Origin: Paramacrobiotus metropolitanus
Taxonomy: Eukaryota > Tardigrada > Eutardigrada > Parachela > Macrobiotidae
Reading direction: 5' to 3'
Assembly: GCF_019649055.1 (NCBI RefSeq)
Contig: NW_026570250.1
Span: 1 to 64,000, forward strand
Length of the DNA stretch: 64,000 nt
Shown here: positions 1 to 12,326 of the stretch, one piece after another
Layout: every line of letters starts with the position of its first letter
Position numbering within the stretch: the first letter of the stretch is position 1
The notes under the pieces: model-generated
Told to the model about the DNA's origin: nothing
Databases searched by the model: none
What the model saw: the letters and a program-made list of their open reading frames with translations, nothing else
Program-made: the position numbers and the translations under genes

Positions 1-190
1 TCAGCAGTGACAGACACTGCCAATGGTGGAAGTAGGCTGAGTTGCTCAGTGATGACAGCCGCTGCTTCAATGGTGGGTAGGCTAGGTTGCTCAGTGATGA
101 AAGACACTGCCAATGGTGGAGTAGGCTGAGGTGGCTCAGTGATGACAGCCGCCGGCAAGGTGGAGGAGTAGAGGCTGAGCTGGCTCAGAG
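1..190. repeat. 45-bp tandem repeat, about four copies
   Basis: Units begin near 2, 47, 92 and 137, each opening with CAGTGATGA or a close variant (CAGTGACAGA in the first) and ending near GGCTNAG-TTGCT. Odd and even copies resemble each other more than their neighbours (GACACTGCCAATGG in copies 1 and 3; GCCGC in copies 2 and 4), so the real period may be 90 bp. The array continues off the left edge. Confidence 0.7.
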
Positions 191-520
191 AAAGACATGT
201 GGCGATGGTTGGGGGTGGGCTCCGCTGCCGGGTGAAATCGTAACCGCCAAAGTCCGGGGTTGGAGAACGGCTTGACGGTGGAGAGGGTGTTGGTGATTGG
301 ATTACACGCTTAGCTGGGTTCTGCTTCTTCTTCTTCGGCTTGGCCTTGAAGTGGATGGCTTCACTGATGATGAAGACTTGGCCTTCAGCTTCTCTTTCTT
401 CTTTCGGTCACGCTCCACACTGCCTGCCATTATGATGGGGACCGTATCCAGTTGTAAGTTGGTACGACGCGGATCGGGAACAATGTCACAACTCAGAAGG
501 CAACCGACCACTAAACACAT
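1..520 (-). CDS. Possible partial coding segment with 15-residue repeats; runs off the window edge
   Basis: I do not recognise this gene. One minus-strand frame is open from about 407 to base 1. It is rich in Ser, Pro and Lys at first, then contains repeats of 15 residues sharing the core VITE or FITE followed by a Pro/Leu-rich stretch. The DNA repeat unit is 45 bp, so the frame is kept. A second minus-strand frame (302-520) has a charged, protein-like stretch (ERDRKKKEKLKAK). The two frames overlap at about 304-407 and do not join without a splice or a frameshift. This may be an exon pair, a broken gene or chance. The true start and end are not visible. Confidence 0.3.
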
Positions 521-539
521 TATACAGATGTAACATTAT

Positions 540-1250
540 TTTTGTGAAATTAAATAAAATCAATATACCTCCAACCGGTTGACCGCATGTTGCAAACGGT
601 CTACCTCCTTTCAACACTCCATCTACAGCTTTCGACAAACTTCTTGACACTTGCACACAGATCTAATAAATTAAATTTTCATTGTTAAAGTTCAAACCTT
701 TTAACAAATAATAACGAAAACGTACCGATATTATACTGGGCACACTCCGTTGCTCTTGCTCGAAAAAACCATCCCACTGGGTTTTCAACCCCTTGATTAT
801 AGCTACAAATATTTTTCTCTTAGAACAATACTATTAGATAATTTCGATAATAAAAAATTAAAAAATTATAAAGATTTTTTAAAAAAAATGGATAAGACTT
901 ACCACATTGCTGGCGGCACCACTCGATAATCCGCAAGATACTTGAAGGAGCCATGGAGCAAAGATAAACTGAACTAACTGAAAATATGAGGGATCCAGGC
1001 AGGTATTCCAAGGTAAGTGGATAGGATTAAAAAAACTTTGGAATGAAAAAAATTTGCTTGGCCGCTGAGGTTTATACTCAAAAAAAGTGTAGGTTTCAAA
1101 CCTCAAAATTTAAAACAACGTATTAACTATTGTTTTAATTACTTGTACTACGCCACCCGTTAACTGAACTCTGTTGACCAGACTAAAATTGACGTTTAGA
1201 CTAGTAACCAACCGTAACGTTTCACTGAACAATACCACCATTACTTGTAA
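540..1250. other. AT-rich stretch with no recognised gene
   Basis: I see no coding signal, RNA gene or conserved motif here. The short open frames on the minus strand (820-1106) have low-complexity, AT-driven composition and no family resemblance. Confidence 0.5.
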
Positions 1251-1254
1251 TACC

Positions 1255-1480
1255 GAAAGTAACTGGAACGTGCTAATATCAGAGAGAAACCTACGTGGGC
1301 GTACTGCAGTTTCAATCAACCAGTAAAAATCGTTCCTAAAACAATGAGTGACTGAAACGCGCTAATATCAGAGAGAAACCTTTGGGGTCGTACTTCAGTT
1401 TGGAATCAACCAGTAAAACCGTTCCAAAACAATGAGTGACTGAAACGCTAATATCAGAGAACTCATGTGGGCGGGCTTAA
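1255..1480. repeat. Tandem repeat of about 87 bp, 2.5 copies
   Basis: The block GCTAATATCAGAG recurs at 1272, 1361 and 1447. Each copy is followed by an (ACG)TGGG-type stretch, AATCAACCAGTAAAA and ACAATGAGTGACTGAAACG. The spacing is 89 and then 86 bp. A weaker, diverged copy may precede it at about 1190. It is non-coding. Confidence 0.7.
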
Positions 1481-2320
1481 ACTAATACATCCATACTGAT
1501 ACAACAACCATCTAAAATACACAGACTTGAAGTTGGGCATCGGCTTCGCGCACACACCGAGGAGGCGCGCGTGGTCCTCTTCGCTCGGACCACTGTGTTA
1601 CGTCACTATCTTATTAACCGGATACTAATGAAATCTATGTTCATAAAAGGCTTTTGTTTTATTGACCCATAGACCGCTAGTGTATAATTTGATATACAAT
1701 AAACTCCAGACTACAAACACGTTGAACCCGGTTGAAAGCATTTAATATTCAAAGAACGATGCCACTCATCTCATAAAACAATACGATAGTTCCGTATTCG
1801 TGGAAAGCTAACCGGAGCTAATTGTGACATTCTTTTACTTAATGAATGGGTACAAAATGTAATAGTATGTTAACCTCTACAGCCGGACCTATCATTGTTA
1901 CAATTATACCAATACAGATAGACTAAAAACTTGATTTAATGACTAAGCTGAACAGAGCTTCTTCGTGCTTATAAACAAGCTAGTCAGCATAGTTTAATAC
2001 ATGGCACCACACACTCTGTTTAACGTAGTTTAATACAAATCGCCACCCACTACAACATAACACAGTTGGCTAGTACAACATTAGTACAACAGTAGTACAA
2101 CATACCACAACATTAGTTCCAGGCTAAACCTCTACCACAAAGACACAAGACAGTGACCAATAGTTCAGTCTAATACTCCAAATGCTGTACTTGGAACCTT
2201 AGGAATCCAACCCATACGATAATCTTACAGTATAACTAGGGGTTGGGCTAAACGGTGATGAACCAATAGCTGGCGAGCGCACTGTACTAGGGGTTTTGCC
2301 TTGAGTTGTCACGCCTGATA
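1481..2320. other. Intergenic, no recognised gene
   Basis: I see no gene. A short simple-sequence patch built on TAGTACAACA lies at about 2070-2110, and a GC-richer patch with CGCGCGTGG lies at about 1565-1575. Neither has a recognised function. Confidence 0.5.
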
Positions 2321-2325
2321 GATAC

Positions 2326-2333
2326 TATATAAA
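2326..2333 (+). promoter_or_regulatory. TATA box upstream of the IAP pseudogene
   Basis: The sequence TATATAAA lies about 30 bp upstream of a TTCAGTTGG element at 2357-2365 that fits an arthropod-type initiator (TCAGTY). The first ATG of the decayed gene follows at 2373. The spacing fits a core promoter for a gene with a very short leader. Its survival upstream of a broken gene is inference from sequence only. Confidence 0.5.
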
Positions 2334-2372
2334 CCCTAGCATTTCAGTTCGGTTGTTCAGTTGGTAGCCAAA

Positions 2373-3100
2373 ATGGATATGACTGAGCAATCGCTTCGAG
2401 TTTTGAAAACTGGGCGGATCAGTCCCTTGCCCCTGAAGAACTGGCAAGCCAAGGGTTCTTTATCAATCAAGGGCAGCATGACGAAATCAATGCGCATACT
2501 GTGGCCTTTATTATGGGTGACTGGTGAACTCACGGTATAAACCATACTACCGACACCGTTTAGCACGTCCAGACTGTGTTAGGGCTAAGGAGGTTCCGAA
2601 TCAGAAAACACATTCCGCACTCACCGGCAATGAACACAAGACACGCTTTGCTACTTGCTGAATGGCCTGTTAACAAACACCAGCATCAGGGATATGGCTG
2701 CAGCCGGCTTTATTATGAAGGCCGGGATGACTGTGTACGCTGCTTTCACTGTGGTGGTGCACTTTATGCTGGGACAAGATGATGTTCCGTGGAAGAGCAC
2801 GCTTGGACTTACCCGAAATGTCGCATCTTGTACAAACAAAGGGCTCATTCATCATCGATGTTCGTAAAAAGCAAGAAGCCGAAACAACATGTTGTGGACT
2901 AACGCGAAAAGCTGCAGCACCTACAACTTCCGAAGACCCCAAAGAGAAATTACGCTGTAAAGTATGCTGTAAGAAAGTGATTCGAAATGTTCGAACCATG
3001 CGGTCATTTAGTTTGCTGTGCGAAATGTTCAAGCAGGCTGCTGATGTGTCCGATTTGTCGGGGTGTCATTTTTCATAAGTGCTGGGCTTTCTTCTGTTAG
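2373..3100 (+). pseudogene. Frameshifted inhibitor-of-apoptosis (BIR-BIR-RING) pseudogene
   Basis: The pieces of an IAP-family protein lie in the right order but in all three frames. The first BIR begins with SSFENWADQ at about 2399 and keeps CAYCG at 2491-2505. RLARPDC, at 2557-2577, fits the end of that BIR. The second BIR keeps MAAAGF near 2694, VRCFHCGGAL at about 2737-2766, and EHAWTYPKC near 2795-2821. The RING keeps LRCKVC near 2950, CGHLVCCAKC near 2999, and CPICRGV near 3040, and ends at a stop at 3098. At least six frame changes and several stops separate the pieces. IAPs with this layout inhibit caspases and act as E3 ubiquitin ligases in animals; related genes also occur in insect viruses. 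No introns are visible, so a retrocopy is possible. Neighbouring genes have intact frames, which argues against sequencing error. Confidence 0.8.
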
Positions 3101-3180
3101 TTTTACTGTCTGTATCATGCATGTTCATTCATGTTCATAGAAAAAAGAGGGTGGGGAAAAATAAACCAAAGAAAGGGGAA

Positions 3181-3262
3181 CAACCGGTTCAAACCGGCTC
3201 CAAACCGGTTCGACTGAAAACCGGACCGAAACCGAGCCGAACCGGACCGAAACCGAGTTGAC
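3181..3262 (+). repeat. Degenerate ACCGG-rich short tandem repeat at the satellite border
   Basis: AACCGG or GACCG recurs roughly every 10-13 bp (AACCGGTTC, AAACCGGCTCC, AAACCGGTTCG, AAACCGGACCG). The block lies just before the large satellite, whose monomers also carry ACCGGT. It may be a degenerate relic of the same sequence or a coincidence. Confidence 0.6.
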
Positions 3263-5464
3263 CGTAAACTAGCGCTATATCTTCTTACGGGGATCATTAG
3301 GTGAGCTGGTCACCAAGCTACCGGTACTGTCCAGTGCACGGTGATCATTTGGTGAGCTGGTGACCGAGCTACCGGTACAGTCCATTGTGCGGCGCACGTT
3401 AGGCGAACGAGTGACCAAGCCGCCGGTACTGTCCAGTGCACGGGGATCATTTGGTGAGCTAGTGACCGAGCTACCGGTGCTCCAGCGTGCGGGACCCGTT
3501 AGGTGAGCGGGTGACCCTAGCTCTTGGTTCTGTCGAGTACACAGAGCCCTAGCTGCCGGTACTGTCCAGTGCACGGGGATCATTTAGTGAGCTGGTGACC
3601 GAATACCGGTACAGTCCACCATGCGGCGCCCGTTTTGGCGACCGAGTGACCAACTGGTACTGTCCAGTGTACGGGGATCATAGGTGAGCGAGTGACCTAA
3701 GTACCGGTGCTCCAGCGTGCGGGACCCGTTAGGTGAGCGGGTCACCCTAGCTCTTGGTTCTGTCGAGTACACAGAGCCCAAGCTGCCGGTACTGTCCAGT
3801 GCACGGGGATCATTTGGTGAGCTGGTGACCGAGCTACCGGTTCTCCAGCGTGCAGGACCGTTAGGTGAGCGGGTGACCCCTAGCTCTTGGTTCTGTCGAG
3901 TACACAGAGCCCAAGCTGCCGGTACTGTCCAGTGCGGGGATCATTTGGTGAGCTGGTGACCGAGCTACCGGTGCTCCAGCGTGCGGGACCGTTAGGTCAG
4001 CGGGTGACCCTAGCTCTTGGTTCTGTCGAGTGCACAGAGCCCAAGCTGCCGGCACTGTCCAGTGCACGGGGATCATTTGGTGAGCTGGTGACCGAGCTAC
4101 CGGTACAGTCCATGTGCGGCGCCCGTTAGGCGAACGAGTGACCAACTACCGGTACTGTCCAGTGTACGGGGATCGTTAGGTGAGCTGGTCGCAAGCTACC
4201 GGTACTGTCCAGTGTACGGTGATCATTTGGTGAGCTGGTGACCGAGCTACCGGTACAGTCCATTGTGCGGCGCACGTTAGGCGAACAGAGTGACCAAGCT
4301 ACCGGTACTGTCCAGTGTACGGGGATCATTAGGTGAGCGAGTGACCTAGCTACCGGTGCTCCAGCGTGCGGGACCCGTTAGGTGAGCGGGTGACCCTAGC
4401 TCTTGGTACTGTCGAGTACACAGAGCCCAGCTGCCGGTACTGTCCAGTGCGGTGAATAATCGGTGAGCTGGTCACCAAGCTACTGGTACTGTCCAGTGTA
4501 AGGGGATCATTAGGTGAGCGGGTGACCGAGCTACCGGTACGGTCCATGTGCGGCGCCCGTTAGGCGGAGCAGAGTGACCAAGCTACCGGTACTGTCCAGT
4601 GTACCGGGATCATTAGGTGAATCTAGCTCTCGGTACTGTCGAGTACACAGAGTTCAAGCTGCCGGTACCGTCCAGTGCACGGGGATCATTTGGTGAGCTG
4701 GTGACCAAGCTACCGGTTCTCCAGCGTGCGGGACCCGTTAGGTGAGCGGGTGACCCTAGCTCTTGGTTCTGTCAGTACACAGAGCCCAAGCTGCCGAGCT
4801 GTCCAGTGCACGGGGATCATTTGGTGACTAGTGACCGAGCTACCGGTGCTCCAGCGTGCGGGACCCGTAAGTTGAGCGGGTGACCCTAGCTCTTGGTTCT
4901 GTCGAGTACACAGAGCCCAAGCTGCCGGTACTGTCCAGTGCACGGGGATCATTTGGTGAGCTGGTGACCGAGCTACCGGTACAGTCCATGTGCGGCGTTA
5001 GGCGACCGAGTGACCAAGCTACCGGTACTGTCCAGTGTGCAGGGATCATTAGGTGAGCGAGTGACCTAAGTACCGGTGCTCCAGCGTGCGGGACCCGTTA
5101 GGTGAGCGGGTCACCCTAGCTCTTGGTTCTGTCGAGTACACAGACCCCAAGCTGCCGGTACTGTCCAGTGCACGCGGATCATTTGGTGAGCTGGTGACCG
5201 AGCTGCCGGTGCTCCTTCGTGCGGGACCCGTTAGGTGAGCGGGTGACCCTAGCTCTTGGTACTGTCGAGTACACAGAGCCCAAGCTACCGGTACTGTCCA
5301 GTGCACGGTGAATAATCGGTGAGCTGGTCAGCAAGCTACTGGTACTGTCCAGTGTGGGGATCATTAGGTGAGCGGGTGACCGAGCTACCGGTACAGTCCA
5401 TGTGCGGCGCCCGTTAGGCGAACGAGTGACCAAGCTACCGGTACTGTCCAGTGTACCGGGATCA

Positions 5465-8400
5465 TTAGGTGACCCTAGCTCTCGGTACTGTCGAGTACAC
5501 AGAGCCCAAGCTGCCAGTACTGTCCAGTGCACGGGGATCATTTGGTGAGCTGGTGACCAAGCTACCGGTTCTCCAGCGTGCGGGACCCGTTAGGTGAGCG
5601 GGTGACCCTAGCTCTTGGTTCTGTCGAGTACACAGAGCCCAAGCTGCCGGTACTGTCCAGTGCACGGGGATCATTTGGTGAGCTAGTGACCGAGCTACCG
5701 GTGCTCCAGCGTGCGGGACCCGTAAGTTGAGCGGGTGACCCTAGCTCTTGGTTCTGTCGAGTACACAGAGCCCAAGCTGCCGGTACTGTCCAGTGCACGG
5801 GGATCATTTGGTGAGCTGGTGACCGAGCTACCGGTACAGTCCATGTGCGGCGCCCGTTAGGCGACCGAGTGACCAAGCTACCGGTACTGTCCAGTGTACG
5901 GGGATCATTAGGTGAGCGAGTGACCTAAGTACCGGTCCTCCAGCGTGCGGGACCCGTTAGGTGAGCGGGTCACCCTAGCTCTTGGTTCTGTCGAGTACAC
6001 AGAGCCCAAGCTGCCGGTACTGTCCAGTGCACGCGGATCATTTGGTGAGCTGGTGACCGAGCTGCCGGTGCTCCTTCGTGCGGGACCCGTTAGGTGAGCG
6101 GGTGACCCTAGCTCTTGGTACTGTCAGTACACAGAGCAAGCTACCGGTACTGTCCAGTGCACGGTGATCATTTGGTGAGCTGGTGACCGAGCTACCGGTA
6201 CAGTCCATTGTGCGGCGCACGTTAGGCGAACGAGTGACCAAGCTACCGGTACTGTCCAATGTACGGGGATCATTAGGTGAGCGAGTGACCGAGCTACCGG
6301 TACAGTCCATGTGCGGCGCCCGTTAGGCGAACGAGTGACCAAGCTACCGGTACTGTCCAGTGTACCGGGATCATTAGGTGACCCTAGCTCTCGGTACTGT
6401 CGAGTACACAGAGTTCAAGCTGCCGGTACCGTCCAGTGCACGGGGATCATTTGGTGAGCTGGTGACCGAGCTACCGGTGCTCCAGCGTGCGGGACCCGTT
6501 AGGTGAGCGGGTGACCCTAGCTCTTGGTACTGTCGAGTACACAGAGCCCAAGCTGCCGGTACTGTCCACTGCACGGGGATCATTTGGTGAGCTGGTGACC
6601 GAGCTACCGGTGCTCCAGCGTGCGGGACCCGTTAGGTGAGCGGGTGACCCTAGCTCTTGGTACTGTCGAGTACACAGAGCCCAAGCTGCCGGTACTGTCC
6701 AGTGCACGGGGATCATTAGGTGAGCGGGTGACCGAGCTACCGGTACAGTCCATGTGCGGCGCCCGTTAGGGGAACGAGTGACCAAGCTACCGGTACTGTC
6801 CAGTGTACCGGGATCATTAGGTGACCCTAGCTCTCGGTACTGTCGAGTACATAGAGCCCAAGCTGCCCGTACTGTCCAGTGCACGGGGATCATTTGGTGA
6901 GCTGGTGACCAAGCTACCGGTTCTCCAGCGTGCGGGACCAGTTAGGTGAGCGGGTGACCCTAGCTCTTGGTTCTGTCGAGTACACAGAGCCCAAGCTGCC
7001 GGTACTGTCCAGTGCACGGGGATCATTTGGTGAGCTAGTGACCGAGCTACCGGTGCTCCAGCGTGCGGGACCCGTAAGGTGAGCGGGTGACCCTAGCTCT
7101 TGGTTCTGTCGAGTACACAGAGCCCAAGCTGCCGGTACTGTCCAGTGCACGGGGATCATTTGGTGAGCTGGTGACCGAGCTACCGGTACAGTCCATGTGC
7201 GGAGCCCGTTAGGCGACCGAGTGACCAAGCTACCGGTACTGTCCAGTGTACGGGGATCATTAGGTGAGCGAGTGACTTAAGTACCGTTTCTGCAGCGTGC
7301 GGGACCCGTTAGGTGAGCGGGTCACCCTAGCTCTTGGTTCTGTCGAGTACACAGAGCCCAAGCTGCCGGTACTGTCCAGTGCACGCGGATCATTTGGTGA
7401 GCTGGTGACCGAGCTGCCGGTGCTCCTTCGTGCGGGACCCGTTAGGTGAGCGGGTGACCCTAGCTCTTGGTACTGTCGAGTACACAGAGCCCAAGCTACC
7501 GGTACTGTCCAGTGCACGGTGATCATTTGGTGAGCTGGTGACCGAGCTACCGGTACAGTCCATTGTGCGGCGCACGTTAGGCGAACGAGTGACCAAGCTA
7601 CCGGTACTGTCCAATGTACGGGGATCATTAGGTGAGCGAGTGACCGAGCTACCGGTACGGTCCATGTGCGGCGCCCGTTAGGCGAACGAGTGACCAAGCT
7701 ACCGGTACTGTCCAGTGTACCGGGATCATTAGGTGAATCTAGCTCTCGGTACTGTCGAGTACACAGAGTTCAAGCTGCCGGTACCGTCCAGTGCACGGGG
7801 ATCATTTGGTGAGCTGGTGACCGAGCTACCGGTGCTCCAGCGTGCGGGACCCGTTAGGTGAGCGGGTGACCCTAGCTCTTGGTACTGTCGAGTACACAGA
7901 GCCCAAGCTGCCGGTACTGTCCACTGCACGGGGATCATTTGGTGAGCTGGTGACCGAGCTACCGGTGCTCCAGCGTGCGGGACCCGTTAGGTGAGCGGGT
8001 GACCCTAGCTCTTGGTACTGTCGAGTACACAGAGCCCAAGCTGCCGGTACTGTCCAGTGCACGGGGATCATTAGGTGAGCGGGTGACCGAGCTACCGGTA
8101 CAGTCCATGTGCGGCGCCCGTTAGGGAACGAGTGACCAAGCTACCGGTACTGTCCAGTGTACCGGGATCATTAGTGACCCTAGCTGTCGGTACTGTCAGT
8201 ACACAGAGCCCAAGCTGCCCGTACTGTCCAGTGCACGGGGATCATTTGGTGAGCTGGTGACCAAGCTACCGGTTCTCCAGCGTGCGGGACCCGTTAGGTG
8301 AGCGGGTGACCCTAGCTCTTGGTTCTGTCGAGTACACAGAGCCCAAGCTGCCGGTACTGTCCAGTGCACGGGGATCATTTGGTGAGCTAGTGACCGAGCT

Positions 8401-9255
8401 ACCGGTGCTCAGCGTGCGGGACCCGTAAGGTGAGCGGGTGACCTAGCTCTTGGTTCTGTCGAGTACACAGAGCCCAAGCTGCCGGTACTGTCCAGTGCAC
8501 GGGGATCATTTGGTGAGCTGGTGACCGAGCTACCGGTACAGTCCATGTGCGGCGCCCGTTAGGCGACCGAGTGACCAAGCTACCGGTACTGTCCAGTGTA
8601 CGGGGATCATTAGGTGAGCGAGTGACCGAGCTACCGGTGCTCCAGCGTGCGGGACCCGTTAGGTGAGCGGGTGACCCTAGCTCTTGGTACTGTCGAGTAC
8701 ACGGAGCCCAAGCTGCCGGTACTGTCCAGTGCACGGGGATCATTAGGTGAGCGGGTGACCGAGCTACCGGTACAGTCCATGTGCGGCGCCCGTTAGGGGA
8801 ACGAGTGACCAAGCTACCGGTACTGTCCAGTGTACCGGGATCATTAGGTGACCCTAGCTCTCGGTACTGTCGAGTACACAGAGCCCAAGCTGCCCGTACT
8901 GTCCAGTGCACGGGGATCATTTGGTGAGCTGGTGACCAAGCTACCGGTTCTCCAGCGTGCGGGACCCGTTAGGTGAGCGGGTGACCCTAGCTCTTGGTTC
9001 TGTCGAGTACACAGAGCCCAAGCTGCCGGTACTGTCCAGTGCACGGGGATCATTTGGTGAGCTAGTGACCGAGCTACCGGTGCTCCAGCGTGCGGGACCC
9101 GTAAGGTGAGCGGGTGACCCTAGCTCTTGGTTCTGTCGAGTACACAGAGCCCAAGCTGCCGGTACTGTCCAGTGCACGGGGATCATTTGGTGAGCTGGTG
9201 ACCGAGCTACCGGTACAGTCCATGTGCGGCGCCCGTTAGGCGACCGAGTGACCAA
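5465..9255. repeat. Higher-order repeat block with offsets of about 1.35 and 2.03 kb
   Basis: Blocks of monomers recur in the same order at a distance of 1352-1355 bp (for example 6038-6583 against 7390-7938, and 5465-5674 against 6817-7026) and again at about 2027 bp (6817-7228 against 8844-9255). They share private variants such as GTTCAAGCTGCCGGTACCG (6414 and 7769). This is duplication of multi-monomer segments, as in unequal crossing-over. Confidence 0.75.
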
Positions 9256-12200
9256 GCTACCGGTACTGTCCAGTGTGCAGGGATCATTAGGTGAGCGAGT
9301 GACCTAAGTACCGGTGCTCCAGCGTGCGGGACCCGTTAGGTGAGCGGGTCACCCTAGCTCTTGGTTCTGTCGAGTACACAGAGCCCAAACTGCCGGTACT
9401 GTCCAGTGCACGGGGATCATTTGGTGAGCTGGTGACCGAGCTACCGGTACAGTCCATGTGCGGCGCCCGTTAGGCGACCGAGTGACCAAGCTACCGGTAC
9501 TGTCCAGTGTACGGGGATCATTAGGTGAGCGAGTGACCTAAGTACCGGTGCTCCAGCGTGCGGGACCCGTTAGGTGAGCGGGTCACCCTAGCTCTTGGTT
9601 CTGTCGAGTACACAGAGCCCAAGCTGCCGGTACAGTCCAGTGCACGGGGATCATTTGGTGAGCTGGTGACCGAGCTACCGGTTCTCCAGCGAGCAGGACC
9701 CGTTAGGTGAGCGGGTGACCCTAGCTCTTGGTTCTGTCGAGTACACAGAGCCCAAGCTGCCGGTACTGTCCAGTGCACGGGGATCATTTGGTGAGCTGGT
9801 GACCGAGCTACCGGTGCTCCAGCGTGCGGGACCCGTTAGGTCAGCGGGTGACCCTAGCTCTTGGTTCTGTCGAGTGCACAGAGCCCAAGCTGCCGGTACT
9901 GTCCAGTGCACGGGGATCATTTGGTGAGCTGGTGACCGAGCTACCGGTACAGTCCATGTGCGGCGCCCGTTAGGCGAACGAGTGACCAAGCTACCGGTAC
10001 TGTCCAGTGTACGGGGATCATTAGGTGAGCTGGTCACCAAGCTACCGGTACTGTCCAGTGCACGGTGATCATTTGGTGAGCTGGTGACCGAGCTACCGGT
10101 ACAGTCCATTGTGCGGCGCACGTTAGGCGAACGAGTGACCAAGCTACCGGTACTGTCCAGTGTACGGGGATCATTAGGTGAGCGAGTGACCTAGCTACCG
10201 GTGCTCCAGCGTGCGGGACCCGTTAGGTGAGCGGGTGACCCTAGCTCTTGGTTCTGTCGAGTACACAAAGCCCAAGCTGCCGGTACTGTCCAGTGCACGG
10301 GGATCATTTGGTGAGCTGGTGACCGAGCTACCGGTGCGCCAGCGTGCGGGACCCGTTAGGTCAGCGGGTGACCCTAGCTCTTGGTTCTGTCGAGTGCACA
10401 GAGCTCAAGCTGCCGGTACTGTCCAGTGCACGGGGATCATTTGGTGAGCTGGTGACCGAGCTACCGGTACAGTCCATGTGCGGCGCCCGTTAGGCGAACG
10501 AGTGACCAAGCTACCGGTACTGTCCAGTGTACGGGGATCATTAGGTGAGCTGGTCACCAAGCTACCGGTACTGTCCAGTGCACGGTGATGATTTGGTGAG
10601 CTGGTGACCGAGCTACCGGTACAGTCCATTATGCGGCGCACGTTAGGCGAACGAGTGACCAAGCTACTGGTACTGCCAAATGTACGGGGATCATTAGGTG
10701 AGCGAGTGACCTAGCTACCGGTGCTCCAGCGTGCGGGACCCGTTAGGTGAGCGGGTGACCCTAGCTCTTGGTACTGTCGAGTACACAGAGCCCAAGCTGC
10801 CGGTACTGTCCAGTGCACGGTGAATAATCGGTGAGCTGGTCACCAAGCTACTGGTACTGTCCAGTGTAAGGGGATCATTAGGTGAGCGGGTGACCGAGCT
10901 ACCGGTACAGTCCATGTGCGGCGCCCGTTAGGGGAACGAGTGACCAAGCTACCGGTACTGTCCAGTGTACCGGGATCATTAGGTGACCCTAGCTCTCGGT
11001 ACTGTCGAGTACACAGAGCCCAAGCTGCCCGTACTGTCCAGTGCACGGGGATCATTTGGTGAGCTGGTGACCAAGCTACCGGTTCTCCAGCGTGCGGGAC
11101 CCGTTAGGTGAGCGGGTGACCCTAGCTCTTGGTTCTGTCGAGTACACAGAGCCCAAGCTGCCGGTACTGTCCAGTGCGCAGGGATCATTTGGTGAGCTAG
11201 TGACCGAGCTACCGGTGCTCCAGCGTGCGGGACCCGTAAGGTGAGCGGGTGACCCTAGCTCTTGGTTCTGTCGAGTACACAGAGCCCAAGCTGCCGGTAC
11301 TGTCCAGTGCACGGGGATCATTTGGTGAGCTGGTGACCGAGCTACCGGTACAGTCCATGTGCGGCGCCCGTTAGGCGACCGAGTGACCAAGCTACCGGTA
11401 CTGTCCAGTGTACGGGGATCATTAGGTGAGCGAGTGACCTAAGTACCGGTGCTCCAGCGTGCGGGACCCGTTAGGTGAGCGGGTCACCGTAGCTCTTGGT
11501 TCTGTCGAGTACACAGAGCCCAAACTGCCGGTACTGTCCAGTGCACGGGGATCATTTGGTGAGCTGGTGACCGAGCTACCGGTACAGTCCATGTGCGGCG
11601 CCCGTTAGGCGACCGAGTGACCAAGCTACCGGTACTGTCCAGTGTACGGGGATCATTAGGTGAGCGAGTGACCTAAGTACCGGTGCTCAGCGTGCAGGAC
11701 CCGTTAGGTGAGCAGGTCACCTAGCTCTGGTTCTGTCGAGTTTACAGAGCCCAAGCTGCCGGTACAGTCCAGTGCACGGGGATCATTTGGTGAGCTGGTG
11801 ACCGAGCTACCGGTTCTCCAGCGTGCAGGACCCGTTAGGTGAGCGGGTGACCCTAGCTCTTGGTTCTGTCGAGTACACAGAGCCCAAGCTGCCGGTACTG
11901 TCCAGTGCACGGGGATCATTTGGTGAGCTGGTGACCGAGCTACCGGTGCTCCAGCGTGCGGGACCCGTTAGGTCAGCGGGTGACCCTAGCTCTTGGTTCT
12001 GTCGAGTGCACAGAGCCCAAGCTGCCGGTACTGTCCAGTGCACGGGGATCATTTGGTGAGCTGGTGACCGAGCTACCGGTACAGTCCATGTGCGGCGCCC
12101 GTTAGGCGAACGAGTGACCAAGCTACCGGTACTGTCCAGTGTACGGGGATCATTAGGTGAGCTGGTCACCAAGCTACCGGTACTGTCCAGTGCACGGTGA

Positions 12201-12292
12201 TCATTTGGTGAGCTGGTGACCGAGCTACCGGTACAGTCCATTGTGCGGCGCACGTTAGGCGAACGAGTGACCAAGCTACCGGTACTGTCCAA
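8844..12292. repeat. Higher-order repeat block with an offset of about 2.13 kb
   Basis: Segments at 8844-10142 match 10979-12292 in monomer order with an offset of 2132-2135 bp. For example 8941-9255 corresponds to 11076-11390, and 9675-10142 to 11807-12292. Small indels account for the change in offset. Confidence 0.75.
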
Positions 12293-12326
12293 TGTACGGG
12301 GATCATTAGGTGAGCGAGTGACCTAG

